Assembly (NCBI GenBank): GCA_013076295.1
Contig: RQOL01000699.1
Span: 1,674,001-1,738,000, forward strand
DNA from: Sanderia malayensis
Taxonomy: Eukaryota; Cnidaria; Scyphozoa; Semaeostomeae; Pelagiidae
Length of the DNA stretch: 64,000 nt
Direction of reading: 5' to 3'
The notes beneath the pieces are model-generated. The model had not been told where the DNA came from. It did not search any database and saw only the letters and a list, made by a program, of their open reading frames with translations. Position 1 is the first letter of the stretch. Each line of letters opens with the position of its first letter. The translations under genes were made by a program, and so were the position numbers. This document shows, piece by piece, positions 53,401 to 64,000 of this stretch.

Positions 53401-56400
53401 AGAAAAAGAAGGCTGGGAGTTTGTTAATCTTGGAGAGCAGGTATCTTAATTTTTATTTAGCTTACATATTCCTTCAATCAACTTCAAGGCTACAATGATG
53501 TCATCTTGTTATCCAATATCTGTCACAGCGGATCTTTTTTACATTCTTCATTTTGTTGTCCTGTTATTTTAGATTCTCTTTCGTTTCTTTAGATTGTCCC
53601 ATTTTTCTTTTCTAAAGCTGAACCGTTCATTTGTCACAGCAGACGCGTTTGGTAGCCTGTTTTTAGTCTATCTACTTTTCTGTTTGCAGCAAAGGTTTGG
53701 CATCAAGACGTCTGGCTTGGAAGATAAGAGCACAGCCTGTAAAATGTTGGTCCACTATGCTCGAGAGCTAAAAGACGGATTCGTAGACTATGCTGAACAG
53801 GTATTGTTAAGCTGTATATGTCAATGCACAGCTCGGTTCAACGCTTTAGTCCCTGTACAAAGACCTATTTACACCATCACTATGTGTTTCAGGTTGTGAG
53901 GATCATGGTTCCACTGCTGACATTCTATTTCCACGATGATATCCTTTTCAGACTTCTCGTGCTTGTCGAAAAGAGCCGAGAGAGTCAAACTTTGTCATCC
54001 ATAGGCCTTCTGTTTAAATAATCCACGTGCTTCTTTGCGTGCATGTTAATCTTCCTTGACGGCATGATGACACATGTTCGGATAGCTGCTGCTGAGTCTC
54101 TTCCTCATTTACTTGAATGCGCAAAAATAAGAGGTACAACGTTTTGCTTACCCTGAATTCTTCTGTATTCCGTCACAGTGTAATTAGATATTGCCATTCG
54201 AAGTCAATGTGAAGCAATTTCTTAGACGCGTGGTGCTTTTTCAAGCAATTGATACATGATCTAGTATTGCTTGACCTCCTGGAGATGTATCGATTTGCGT
54301 TGTTTGTTAGTTGGGTGGAAAGACTTTCACGGGGGTTTGTCAATGTAGTTTTTGCTTTCTCTATGAATTGCAGGTGATGTCTATCTGCAACAAATGTGGG
54401 GCTTCATCTCGCCAGTGCTTTTGAAGGCTGTTAGCGAAGAACCAGAGGAAGAAGTCATCCCTGAAATGATGGATAGCTTTGCTAAGGTGTGCATGCTAAG
54501 CTGTTTGCTGTCCTTTTTTATAGTAATGTAGGTAGTTAGGTATTTCATGTGCTGTATGCGTGAGTGTATATTTTGGATAAGTAGCCATGCTATCATCTTA
54601 TTACTTACTGATGTTGGACAGCCCTGGTCAAATAGGTTCGTCTGCTTATCAACCTACTCATCATATCAAACCAAAGATAGGTTTGGACTTGCTGGTATTG
54701 AACCTATTTCCTACCAATTTGTCTCATCGTTGGCTCATCATGCAAGCTTGCCATTGGTGTATATTTTATTCTGATGTTCATGCGAATGAGGTTTCTGCAT
54801 TTGTCTACCAGGCCTTACTATTCTGGTTGAAGTTGCAAGCTTTAAAAGCTTTGCATAGATTGAAAACTGTTTTTTTTTTCATTGCTTTGCCACTTCGTTT
54901 GTTTTCTTAGTGCGTCGAACTGCTTGGCGTAGGGTATATAAGCACAGAACATCTAACGCAACTTGGACAAATTATCCACGAGAAATTCGAGAAACACATG
55001 GAGAGACATGAAGAGAGACACGGTGAGTTCGATTCTTGCTCAATGCTCAATCTAGGGTTACAGTAAGCACCCGCATATAAGAACCAGCGAATTAAGATCC
55101 TTACAGGCTAAAATCCTTGCTCAAAACAATAGAAGAAACAATAGACAATTGTATTTGAACAATAAGCTGGATGCAGAATTCACAGGTTCTTATATGCGGG
55201 TGTTTACTGTACTACGTCAAAGAACTGCTGCGAGGCTAAACGTTTCATTGTTTTGATTTTTTAGAGAAGAGAAAAGATGAAGACTATGACGAGGAAGTCG
55301 AAGAAGATTTAATGGAGCAGGTGAAATTAAATATTTTTTACTGTTTTAGAATTTATTACGAATGCTTAAGTCGAACTTAGAATTTATTACGAATCACAAT
55401 GTGTGTGCCTGCAATGGAGAATTCTAGCCTCTCTCCAATGCCCAAAGCCTCTGTTCTGCATACTGTGTACTATTTGGCTTCTACGGCAAATTATGAATTC
55501 GATTTTCATTTTGTTTAGCACAACACTGATGAATACATCCTCAGCAAAGTGTCAGATATCATGCACGCTTTGTTTAAAACCCACAGAGAGGCCATCATAC
55601 CTTTCTTCCAACAACTTTTACCCGACTTCTGCAAGCTCTTGGTGAGTTAAATTTGTTATCAACCCGTGTTACAGCTTTCTAACTACCACTCCTTTAGCAC
55701 TCACACGTCAATTTGTATTTAATTACGTTATCAGTGCTATATCATGTGGCATTGAGTATGTATTCGATGGCCTTGGCGTAAAATTCTGTTGTTGTTGTAT
55801 CTCCTCCGCAGCATCCAAGCAGACCAGCATCTGACAGGCAATGGTCTCTATGCATATTCGACGACCTAATAGAATATACAGGCCCGGTAAAGAACTGTTC
55901 TGTCTATCTTTCTTTTCAATCTTCTCATTACCGTGTCGTGGTATCAATACATACCATTACTGATAAAATACTATTATAATTAGGTTGAATGTGATGTAGA
56001 AGCTATTAATTATAGTTTTAGGCATGGTATGCATTACTTATCATGACAAGCCTTTGATATTTATTTGGGCAACGTTTCAGGAGAGATCTGTCTCCCATCA
56101 TCGGGCAATGAGAAATGCTGTTTCCTTTTACTTGTTGTTTGTTCATATTGCAGGCATCAATCAATTTCAAAGATAGTTTTGCTCATTTGATGTTGAATTA
56201 CATAGTAGACAAAAATCCCGAAGTTAGACAGGTGAGAAATAAAATAGATTATCCTTGAGAAGACACGAGGTGAAGGCGAGATTATCCTTTTTTGAAGAGA
56301 GAACAAGCTCTAATGAAAATTGAAGAACGTAAAATGTACTCTTCATTGAAGTCAGTGAACTTCAATGAATATTGAAGTGTGTAGATTTAAATACTATTTA

Positions 56401-57519
56401 TTTTTTTATTTAGGCAGCTGCTTATGGCATCGGTATGATGGCAGTTTATGGTGGCAACGAGTACAAGGCATTGTTTCCCCGTAAGAAGCATTATTGCTAC
56501 GTCTTTCCTCATTTTAGCGAACAAGATATTAATTACGATCCTCACTGAGTAGTATGAATGCTTCTCTCATTTCTTGCTTATAAGTTTAGCTTTTTTCGTT
56601 GAATATTTCAGAGGCAATACCATTGTTGGTGCAGGCTATCAGTCAACCCGATAGTCGAAGCAAAGAGAACGCAAACCCAACTGAAAATGGCATCTCTGCA
56701 GTGACGAAAATATGCAAACACCACCCCGATGTACTCAATGTAAACGACATCATTCCAACATGGCTGACATGGCTACCGATCACAAAGGATTACGAAGAGG
56801 CGCCCCATGTTTATGGATATCTCTGCGACCTTGTTGAGCAGTGAGTGCGATGCATTTTAGTTCTACTGTTCCTTTTCGTTCCAAGCCATGCAGTTTTATG
56901 TTTCAACTCGCGTGGTATTATGTTCCAAGTCTTGTAGCTTTCTGTCTCAGATCGTGTAGCTTTATTCAATGTTTTATTTCAAGTCTTTTGGTTTTCTATT
57001 TCGTGTAATGAAGCTTTTTTGTTCCAAGTCCTGTCGTTTTTCGTCCAAGGCCTATAGCTGTAACACGAGAGGCTAAAGAGTGTATCGATTTACTTCCTGT
57101 TTCTTTCTTTTCTTAGAAATAATCCCGCTGTTCTCGGCGTCAGTCATTCGAATATTCCAAGAATTATTGCGATTATTGCGGAAGCATTTGCTGAAGAAGT
57201 TTTCGAAGAGGCAGCAGAGGTGAAAGAAAGACTGGTACGCCTTGTTAGGCATGTCCAGGTAAGCACGAACCTCTGCCAACTGCAATAACGATTCAATTCA
57301 AATCACGATTCAAACAGGCTTTTATTTGCACCATTTGCTCAGCATGTCTAGAATCTACAAGTAAAACACCTCACATCAACACGTGGACATTTATTGACGA
57401 ACTTCTGTGTTTTAATTTACTTTAAGGCAAACGCAGAAATGTGGAACGCATGCTTGCAGCCCTTGCAAGATAGACAGAAGACCGTTCTTGCTGAATTAAC
57501 TACGAATGGAGGTGCATGA
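47499..57519 (+). CDS. IPO5: Importin-5 (karyopherin beta-3, RanBP5)
   Basis: Nuclear import receptor for ribosomal proteins, histones and other cargo; a HEAT-repeat solenoid. Thirty exons: 47499-47579, 48046-48123, 48252-48441, 48605-48707, 49024-49120, 49305-49406, 49693-49818, 50136-50211, 50458-50505, 50593-50680, 50896-51002, 51138-51262, 51348-51437, 51718-51894, 52265-52483, 52843-53059, 53376-53440, 53690-53800, 53893-53938, 54074-54133, 54374-54486, 54911-55022, 55265-55320, 55519-55641, 55812-55886, 56154-56231, 56414-56480, 56612-56840, 57117-57258, 57427-57519. Total 1097 aa, the same as the human protein. Landmarks: [87 protein letters not shown] and [11 protein letters not shown]. 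Intron 7 has a GC donor and intron 19 is a U12 AT-AC intron. The exon 5 start (a Cys where Trp is usual) is the weakest junction. Confidence 0.96.
50697..50850. repeat. Tandem repeat of about 31 bp, IPO5 intron 10
   Basis: About five copies of GATCCCTGTTGAATCAAGGA plus TCTCCATCAA, beginning just after the exon 10 donor. Confidence 0.85.
51961..52076 (+). pseudogene. Duplicated, decayed piece of IPO5 exon 12 plus intron 12 start, inside intron 14
   Basis: The segment AATATCGTCAGCGAAG...GGTCGACCCGGTAAACAATG, through to TTCTTTAATCAA, repeats 51215-51335, which is the end of exon 12, its donor and the beginning of intron 12. The copied exon part has small changes but keeps a GT donor (GTAAAC). 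No acceptor is copied, so it should not be spliced in. Confidence 0.85.
53939..54073 (+). other. U12-type AT-AC intron, IPO5 intron 19
   Basis: The donor is ATATCCTTTT, a perfect U12 AT-AC donor. The branch site TTCCTTGAC at 54052-54060 matches the consensus, and the 3' splice site is ATGACAC, about 14 nt after the branch A. Joining here gives [14 protein letters not shown], agreeing with the vertebrate FYFHDGVRVAAAES. No GT donor fits the frame. Phase 1, codon 716. Confidence 0.93.
55059..55211. mobile_element. MITE family A, copy 6 (IPO5 intron 22)
   Basis: TA-flanked, left end CAGTAAGCACCCGCATATAA, right end ATGCGGGTGTTTACTG. ACACCC subtype. Confidence 0.9.
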
Positions 57520-58165
57520 AATTCAGGTTGGACATTAAAACGAATGTAAATGGATTATAACATCATTGACTGACAATATATAATTATATCAGATGTTTCC
57601 TCATCATGGAGATGTCTGCAAGATTGTCTCCAAGTAAGGGACTTTTCATTTCTTTTTATTTGCAATATCAAATAGGCAGCCGGAATTTACAGCGCGAAAG
57701 CTGCTATAAATAACACGTAATATTGTTATTGCAATTTTTTGAAACAACGAGAGCCCTAATAATTTTCGAGCTGAGCAGTCCCAGGAAATATCGAATGATT
57801 ATTTTTGCATATTGGAATAAAATCTCTTACATGTGTACCTTCTGCAAAATTTACATATATGTCTACTTATCCACGGGAAATTCTTTGAACTTGTTTCAAA
57901 TTGTTATTTCAAATTCGCACGGGACAAATTTCACAAACATAGGTAACATAAAAAAGAGAAAATACGAAATGAAATACTGTTATTTCCCATATAAAATGTT
58001 GATATTAAAATAACATTTAAGGTTAAAAATTAAGCTGATAATGGTAATAAGAATAATGCAATCTTGTAATTTGTAAGTTTGTCCTCAAAAACAATGACCC
58101 AAACTAGAGACATGACAGTTCCACAAGTTACAACAATGGACATATCAATGGTCCAAGGGGTCGTC
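57520..58165. other. Convergent intergenic region, IPO5/FBL
   Basis: 646 bp, AT-rich, with an untranslated appearance. It probably contains both 3' UTRs. A 96-codon plus-strand frame at 57723-58013 has no recognisable sequence. Confidence 0.6.
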
Positions 58166-60372
58166 TTAGTTCTTCTTCTTTGGTGGTGGCCTGGAAGATA
58201 AAGAAAATTTAATAGGACCAGAAGACACAGATTTTATTGTTTACTAAGATTGTATTTGTTTGTTTACCAACCTGTAAACTCCAACAACAACAGCGTGGTC
58301 TCGTTCATATGGTTCCAACGTTAACTGTTCTTGAGGTTTCATTTTTTCCGCTTGCATTTTTTTCACCTCACCAGCAAATACTGCTGCAGGCTGGGCGGTC
58401 GAGTCAATGCAATTTGCCTGAAGAAAAACAGGACAATACAATTAAGATGCTTGAAGCCAACTCTGAATTAAATGAAGAAGAAAGAAGCTAAACCTTGGAG
58501 GAGCAAACATGATGAAAACAGAGGGAAGTATCATTCAGAAGCCAAGAGAAGAAAATGTCATGTGGATAACATACCTTTATTGAGATGACGAAATTTCCTT
58601 CATTTCTTAAAAAATTGTGTGCATTTATGGCAACAATACGAGCTTGATCAGGCTGTGCAACATCAGCAAAGATTGTATCAACCATTCCTGTGGAATTAGA
58701 CAAAATTAATGTCTTTTACTCTTCTGCATATGCATAGCTAAACAATTGTAAACATGAAGCTTTTTAATTTTAATCAGAATTATATGTTTGCTCAAAAGTA
58801 AGCTCAAACTAATGCAAACTTCAATAAATTGAAGGTTATAGCATATAGTAAAAAAGAAGAAAGAAAAATAAAGCAGAAACAACAAAAAGTCACAATGAAA
58901 CATAAAAAGAAAGTTGTAAAAACTTGAAGTACTTACCAACTAACATTCTGTATTTATGAGGATGTCTGGCATCTTCAATTATGGGGATAACATTGGTTCG
59001 CTTTTTGGCAACATTTATCAAATCTCTTCCTGATCTGTGTGAGAATTCTACAGCATAGACAAGTCCATCCTAAAAAAAGCAGGAAATTCTTAGTTTAAAT
59101 GCCCACAAGCCCCAGAATCAGTAACTTGAACGATACAAATAAGAGCTGATTTAATGGAGCAGAAAGTTCTTGCAGCAGCGCAAAAAAAATGTTTGCTTTC
59201 AAGATTACAAAGCAAAGATACGTACAGGTCCAACGATATCTGAGACATGTGAAACAGTTGTTCCCGATGCTGCACCAAGATACAGTACTTTTGAGCCAGG
59301 TTTTATGTGAATCTGATCAATGCCACCAAGTATAGCAGCTGCAAGTTTCGATCGAAATGGATTCCATACTCTGTATTCAATTTTTTCACCAACTTCCGCA
59401 CCAGATTCAACGCTTATTCTCTTCTCTCCGTATACCGACTCTCCACTGACCATATTCTTTGTTACCAATGCATCTTCTTTGCCTCTAGCAATAAAAACGC
59501 CTGAAAAAGAAAACAAGAATATTTTCAATCAAAACAAGCTTTGATTTTCCCTCCCCCCGCCCCCCCTGTCTTCTGAAAGTCTGTAAATTAGCTTTCGATG
59601 CTTGTTTAATGGTGAGAGATATTTCCATACCTTGATGTCTGTGTGGCTCAATAACAACTTTCGCTCCTCCCCTCATACCTAGAAATAGACATCAAACAAT
59701 GATGAAACCTATTCAACAACTCAACATGGTTATTTCAAAGCAGTTTTTCTAGATTGAGCTTCACATACCCCCTCTGCCACCACCTCTCCCCCCTCCTCTT
59801 CCCCTGCCACCACCGGCTCCTCTTCCACCTGGAAAACAAAAAGACAGAAAATCAATTTATTACAAGATATCTAAGATTCAGAATATCTCAGTTAAAATAG
59901 ATAATACTTGTAATGTAGGTAAGTAATGTAATGTTGTCACATCTGCAGAAGCAGAAGATGATGTCCTCGCAGCAACTTACCTCCTCTACCACCTCCTCTG
60001 TCCCCTCTTCCGCCACCTCTGCCCCCTCTTCCGCCACCTCTGCCTCCCCTGCCACCTCTGTCTCCACCACCTCTCGTGAAGCCTGAAAAGATTGTGAATA
60101 TGTTCAATAATAGTTAGCAGATTCGCGCTTATTTGCACTGTCAATCAAACGAAACAAGAGCGCAAATTTGAAGAGCACAAAATAAAAATACGTATGATAA
60201 AACAACAAGCAACAGTTTATTTAGCGACAATTATTGAATACCACTCTGGTAAACTGTATGTAAGCACGTGTTTCTGTTTCTCAAAAACTTCTCTTCAGAA
60301 CAATCAAAAATATCTCCATTACGACTCTACTAAGTGCAATCCTAAAGTAAAAACAATACCTGGTCTAGCCAT
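58166..60372 (-). CDS. FBL: Fibrillarin, rRNA 2'-O-methyltransferase
   Basis: Catalytic subunit of box C/D snoRNPs in the nucleolus; methylates rRNA and histone H2A glutamine. Nine exons (minus): 60360-60372 (ATG 60372), 59981-60082, 59769-59828, 59631-59678, 59226-59500, 58937-59069, 58575-58687, 58272-58417, 58166-58190 (TAA 58166-58168); 304 aa. Residues about 5-60 are the Gly/Arg-rich (GAR) domain, encoded by exons 2-3. Then [31 protein letters not shown] and [17 protein letters not shown]. The SAM-binding motif is [10 protein letters not shown] (146-155), followed by [25 protein letters not shown] and the C-terminal [16 protein letters not shown]. The first exon codes only MARPG. Divergent from ATP5MG across 254 bp. 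Confidence 0.97.
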
Positions 60373-60626
60373 TTCTTTACTTCGAAGTCTCTGTTATCGC
60401 TGATCACTCCAAGAAACGCAAAGTTAGCAGCCACAAAAAAGGAAAATACTATCACTTGTTATGTCTCCTCTTGAAAAGATCGTCTAGGCCTTGGGCACGT
60501 GCGTTAGCTTCCAGTCCTTAAGCAAGCACGCAACATTTCCTCCGCAATGAACTTGCGCTGCGGAGCATTCTCAAGAGGGCAAAGGCTGATGGGATTGATT
60601 GTTCCTTGCTGTAACAAAATTTCAAC
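60373..60626. promoter_or_regulatory. Putative bidirectional promoter, FBL/ATP5MG
   Basis: 254 bp between divergent start codons. It contains GC-richer sequence (GGGCACGTGCG with a CACGTG E-box at about 60497). The shared promoter role is inferred; the E-box is seen directly. Confidence 0.5.
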
Positions 60627-61242
60627 ATGGCGAAGCTCATAAAAGTTGGTCAAAGAGTTATTCTCGCCACTCCAAGCTTCTTCATTCGTTTAACAAGCAA
60701 AGGAGCCGGTATGAAAGCTATTTAGTTCACCTGAGATATCTAGGAATGTTGTTGATTTTCGGTATGATTGAAGACGAAATATTCAGGGCTAGGCCAACTA
60801 TACTATAACACTGTAGTATTTGGTTTCTTATTATTTATCATGAGAATTTATTCAACTTCAATAAATCTGCTATTATTTAATGAGCAGAACAAGGAGCTGA
60901 ATCGTAAATGAAGAAATTATTTTTGATTTATCAGAGATGTCACTTTCTACTTCATCATACAGATATTGATTTTATTTTGCAGATGCATACACCAAAGTGC
61001 AGCCTCACATGTCAGACTTTTGGTCGAAGGCAAAAGTAGAAATGGCACCTCCTGGTCCTTCTGAAATCCCTGCGATTAGAAAAGGAATCATACAGATGAA
61101 GGAGAATCTGTTGCATGGCAAATTCCTAGATGCCTCAGTCAAGGAGACAGCTGCTAAAGGTCTTGTTGCAGCTGAAGTGTGTTTCTGGTTTTTCGTTGGA
61201 GAAATGATTGGACGTAAAAGTGTGATTGGCTACGATGTTTGA
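60627..61242 (+). CDS. ATP5MG: ATP synthase subunit g, mitochondrial
   Basis: Small inner-membrane subunit of the F1Fo ATP synthase involved in dimerisation. Two exons: 60627-60708 and 60983-61242 (TGA); 113 aa. The N-terminus is basic/amphipathic (MAKLIKVGQRVILATP). The core reads FWSKAKVEMAPPGPSEIPAI, like FWYYAKVELVPPTPAEIP in mammals. A C-terminal hydrophobic helix, LVAAEVCFWFFVGEMIG, carries the GxxxG-like face, and the end IGYDV is identical to the mammalian C-terminus. Length is close to the usual 103 aa, with a slightly longer N-terminus. Confidence 0.94.
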
Positions 61243-61925
61243 AGATTCATTTTATTTTAGTATATGAACCCAATTTGAATTTCAAAGATCTGCAAGTATT
61301 TTGTAAGACTATCTAATATACACTTGTTGATATTAATAGTTCTTGCAATGTTAATTTTACTTAAAACATGTTAGTTTGCTGAAGTGTTTGTTGAAAATGT
61401 TTGACTTTGAAATCTTCTTTTCGTCAATTGTTGTTCTGAGCAGCTTTACAAAGTTTCTCCCCAAGCTTTGACAACAGACTGTTATGTTTCCCCAAAAAGG
61501 CAACTTGAAAAACCCCTAATTGAATTGCATTACCTGAGCTTCTCATTCGCAATCCAATTCAATAGCGCTGCGCAATCCAATTCAATAACGCTCCGCTTTT
61601 GCCCTAGCATGTGCTGGGTTACATGCTCATAAGTTAGTTTACCACCTGCAATTTCTATTCACAAACTTTGTTCAATTCATCATGATGAAAGACAAGGTCA
61701 AATTCGAAGTGCAGTGAAATTGAGGTTGAAGTAATGCCCTTGCAGCCATATTTTTCACGGTGAGCCTGTGTTTTTGTTATAATTTATTCCATTAGTCTTT
61801 TGGATAGCAATTGTTATTGCATGTGGAAGGGACATTGCTTTAGCTTGGATCTTGTTTTGATTATATTGCAGAGTTGAGGGTTATAGAAGGCAATTGCTTC
61901 CTAGCAATGATATTCGTTTTGAAAG
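61243..61925. other. Intergenic region ATP5MG/SLC17
   Basis: 683 bp. A 26-bp direct duplication, (T/G)CGCAATCCAATTCAATA(G/A)CG, is at about 61546-61600. Nothing else was recognised. Confidence 0.55.
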
Positions 61926-62426
61926 ATGTCGAAAGTGGAAAGCTCTCATGAAAGTAAAGAAAAACCAAGAAATGTAGAATGTAGTGACGCTTCGAGTCTA
62001 CAAAAAGACGCTGATGAAAAAGAAGATAATTCATCTCCAAAATTAATGAAGACCTCACAAGAATGTGGAAGAGTTGGTGAAGATTCATCGATATGGAATG
62101 ATGGTGATGGAGAAAATAATCCCACGAGAGAGAGGTCAGCCTCTCTTCCTTCTTTGAGAACCGCTCACTCTGAAGATGAGGTTCAAGTGTTCGATCCAGT
62201 CTCGCTTCTACACGAGATGCAGATATCCGGACAGGATCTTACCGAAGCTGGTCTGAAAGTAAACAATAAAAGCACTTGCGATTGCCTGCCGAAGCGTTAC
62301 CTACTTGCATTGTTGAGTTTCTTTGGGTTTTTTAATGTCTACTGCCTTCGCGTGGATCTGAGCGTGGCGCTGGTTGCCATGACGAATAATCACACCAGAG
62401 TGACATTGAAAGGGGAAGAATGGATC
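61926..62426 (+). CDS. SLC17-family transporter (sialin/VGLUT-like), first coding exon only
   Basis: The ATG at 61926 opens a 167-codon exon ending at a clear GTAAGT donor (62427). The first 120 residues are hydrophilic, acidic and Ser-rich, ending in a dileucine-like stretch (SLLHEMQISG) consistent with a cytosolic tail. The exon then enters the first membrane helix, KRYLLALLSFFGFFNVYCLR, followed by VDLSVALVAMTNN. This RYLLA(L/F)L...N(V/I)Y.LRV.LSVA(L/I)VAM pattern is the SLC17 hallmark. No later exon is visible up to 64000, so the second exon must lie beyond the window or the intron exceeds 1.5 kb. The long N-terminal tail is unusual for sialin. Substrate cannot be assigned. Confidence 0.8.
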
Positions 62427-64000
62427 GTAAGTAAATGATTTTTTATTGACGATAATTTTTATTCATTTCTCAAGAAATTGGGCGTTTGAGTATCGGGCGT
62501 TGAGTATCGTTGAATATCGGCCCGAATCGCTTGAATAGGAATAAGCTTTTACGGTCGATGATACCGATTTGCCGTGCAAATTTCGGGAAGTACCCCCCTG
62601 GGAATACTAAGCAGGACTGGTCAAACTGCAGAATCATAATTGAAATCGCACGTGCACTCAAAAACAATAAAGGGGGATTGGGAGAGAGAAGTTGAAGCTT
62701 ACTCGATGTGCAACGCTTATTGATACACGAAACGAAAAATTGTCCATTTTTGCAATGTCAATTTTGATCGAAGAGCACAGGGTTTGTTAGTTTGAATGTT
62801 TCAAATTCAAATTCGAGAAAATTTGGATAATTTAGAATTTGCTTGGTTTTAAAATATCGTTTGGAGTTTTGCCAAAATTTGACTTTATTTTTGAGTTGAC
62901 GTATAAAATGTGAGAAATTTCCTATTCTCAAAATTTTATTTAAAAGTAAATTCAAATCGTTGCTGCCTCGAAAAACTAGTGCGCGACGAGCTGGCTTTCA
63001 AAAAATTAATTACTTTGGGCCCATGTACAGTCGACTTTCTGCGGACTTAGCTCAGTGGTGGTAATTAATTGGAATGCAAGGAATCGAGAAATTTGCTCAA
63101 CGCTGAAAAGCAGCAAGTTGTCATCATGCATTACTCATGTAACTGCCTGATGACATTAATAAACGAAAACAACATGGCTGGTTTTCGAAGCTCAGAACAA
63201 GATCGATATTACGTTATGAAAACGCACAGGAGAAATGTTCTGAATGAATTGTGAATTATGCCCCTCCATTGGCAAGTACCGTTATATTTTGGGCAAATAT
63301 AACGGTACTTGCCGTTATATTTTGGCATATTTTGGGCAACAAATGGCCACGTTTACGAATGCCCCCTCCATCATTTCAGTCCTAGTTTGAGAGGCAGCAC
63401 TCTGAGGCCAATCTCATTTATGCTTGCATTGATATAGAAAATCTTCAAGCAGTCCTTTTGTTAAACATTTTCTGTTGTTTTTTCCAGCAAATAAACTATC
63501 AATATAAAGAAAACCTTTTCTCTTCTTCGGGCATTTTTAATTGCATGCGTGACCTCAACGATAAAATGAAAACAAAACCTGCCTGCCTTTCTTTCTTGCA
63601 CAACAGCGAATATGTTATTGGCAATGACAGGAGGAATTAAAGTGAGCAAGTTGAGCACCTCGCGAGGTGCTCAAAGCTGCGGGGTGTTGCTCAGGCCAGA
63701 GATGACCATCTACAGTTCTGAGCAAGAGAACCCTGGGGCGATAATTGGGATAATCCCCGAAAATATGCAAGTTTTCTTGACTTGAGCATGACTGTACATG
63801 GGCCCTTTGACCTTCCGACCAACACTCTCTGTCAACAGCTCCACCACGACCACAGAGCAAATAGATTGGACCGATCAAATGAATGATGTCTCAAGTTTGC
63901 AGTTGTCGAAATCTTGCCAATCGCGCATTAGGGTATCTCTAAAAGCTGGACCAAACGACCTTCGGTCCAAAGCCCTATGATGTTGCCACAAAACTGCCCC
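62427..64000. other. Presumed SLC17 intron, no exon recognised
   Basis: 1.57 kb following the exon 1 donor. It contains the inverted repeat at 63271-63313 and short palindromes at about 63655-63674 (GAGCACCTCGCGAGGTGCTC) and 63943-63963. No SLC17 helix 2 exon was found on the plus strand. Confidence 0.5.
63271..63313. repeat. 18-bp perfect inverted repeat
   Basis: GGCAAGTACCGTTATATT at 63271-63288 and its exact reverse complement at 63296-63313, with a 7-bp loop. A further partial GCCGTTATATTTTGGC follows. Confidence 0.8.

Overview
This is a gene-dense, intron-rich nuclear segment of an invertebrate animal genome. The evidence is many small exons with GT-AG introns, AT-rich introns of about 100-700 bp, TTAGGG-type interstitial telomeric repeats, tRNA-derived SINEs and DNA-transposon MITEs, plus clear orthologues of conserved animal genes. 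Gene content and density (sixteen protein genes in 64 kb) fit a non-bilaterian animal, perhaps a cnidarian. That placement is an inference from general character, not proven here.

Layout, left to right (strand): FANCD2 5' end (-, runs off the left edge), TMEM254 (+), AMMECR1 (-), a small CAP-Gly protein (-), DCAF8 (+), an SLC4 anion exchanger (-), PSMD9 (-), GPATCH1 (-), AP5B1 (+, one exon), PCCA (-, 26 exons), a cytochrome P450 (-), a 130-bp-unit satellite containing TTAGGG runs, WDFY2 (+, 12 exons), IPO5 (+, 30 exons), fibrillarin (-), ATP synthase subunit g (+) and the first exon of an SLC17 transporter (+, rest not seen). I assembled the multi-exon models by hand. I required GT-AG or other recognisable splice sites, phase continuity at every junction, and agreement with the protein family from memory. 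Where the family length is known, the totals agree well (IPO5 1097 aa, PCCA 719 aa, WDFY2 408 aa, fibrillarin 304 aa).

The genes do not form one pathway; they are housekeeping and organelle functions: DNA repair, ubiquitin ligase adaptor, proteasome chaperone, splicing factor, AP-5 trafficking, mitochondrial propionate metabolism, ATP synthase, nuclear import and rRNA methylation. Four pairs are head to head across short spacers: FANCD2/TMEM254, CAP-Gly/DCAF8, GPATCH1/AP5B1 and FBL/ATP5MG. These probably share bidirectional promoters. PSMD9 and GPATCH1 lie in tandem only 166 bp apart.

The most notable non-coding signals are two introns with textbook minor-spliceosome (U12) signals: an AT-AC intron in IPO5 and a GT-AG intron in WDFY2. 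There are also two GC-AG introns, a six-copy MITE family, pogo-like MITEs, a perfect 79-bp inverted repeat, two SINE copies of one family, a telomere-motif satellite, and a duplicated decaying exon fragment inside IPO5. I saw no CRISPR array, no complete autonomous transposon and no prokaryotic-type system.
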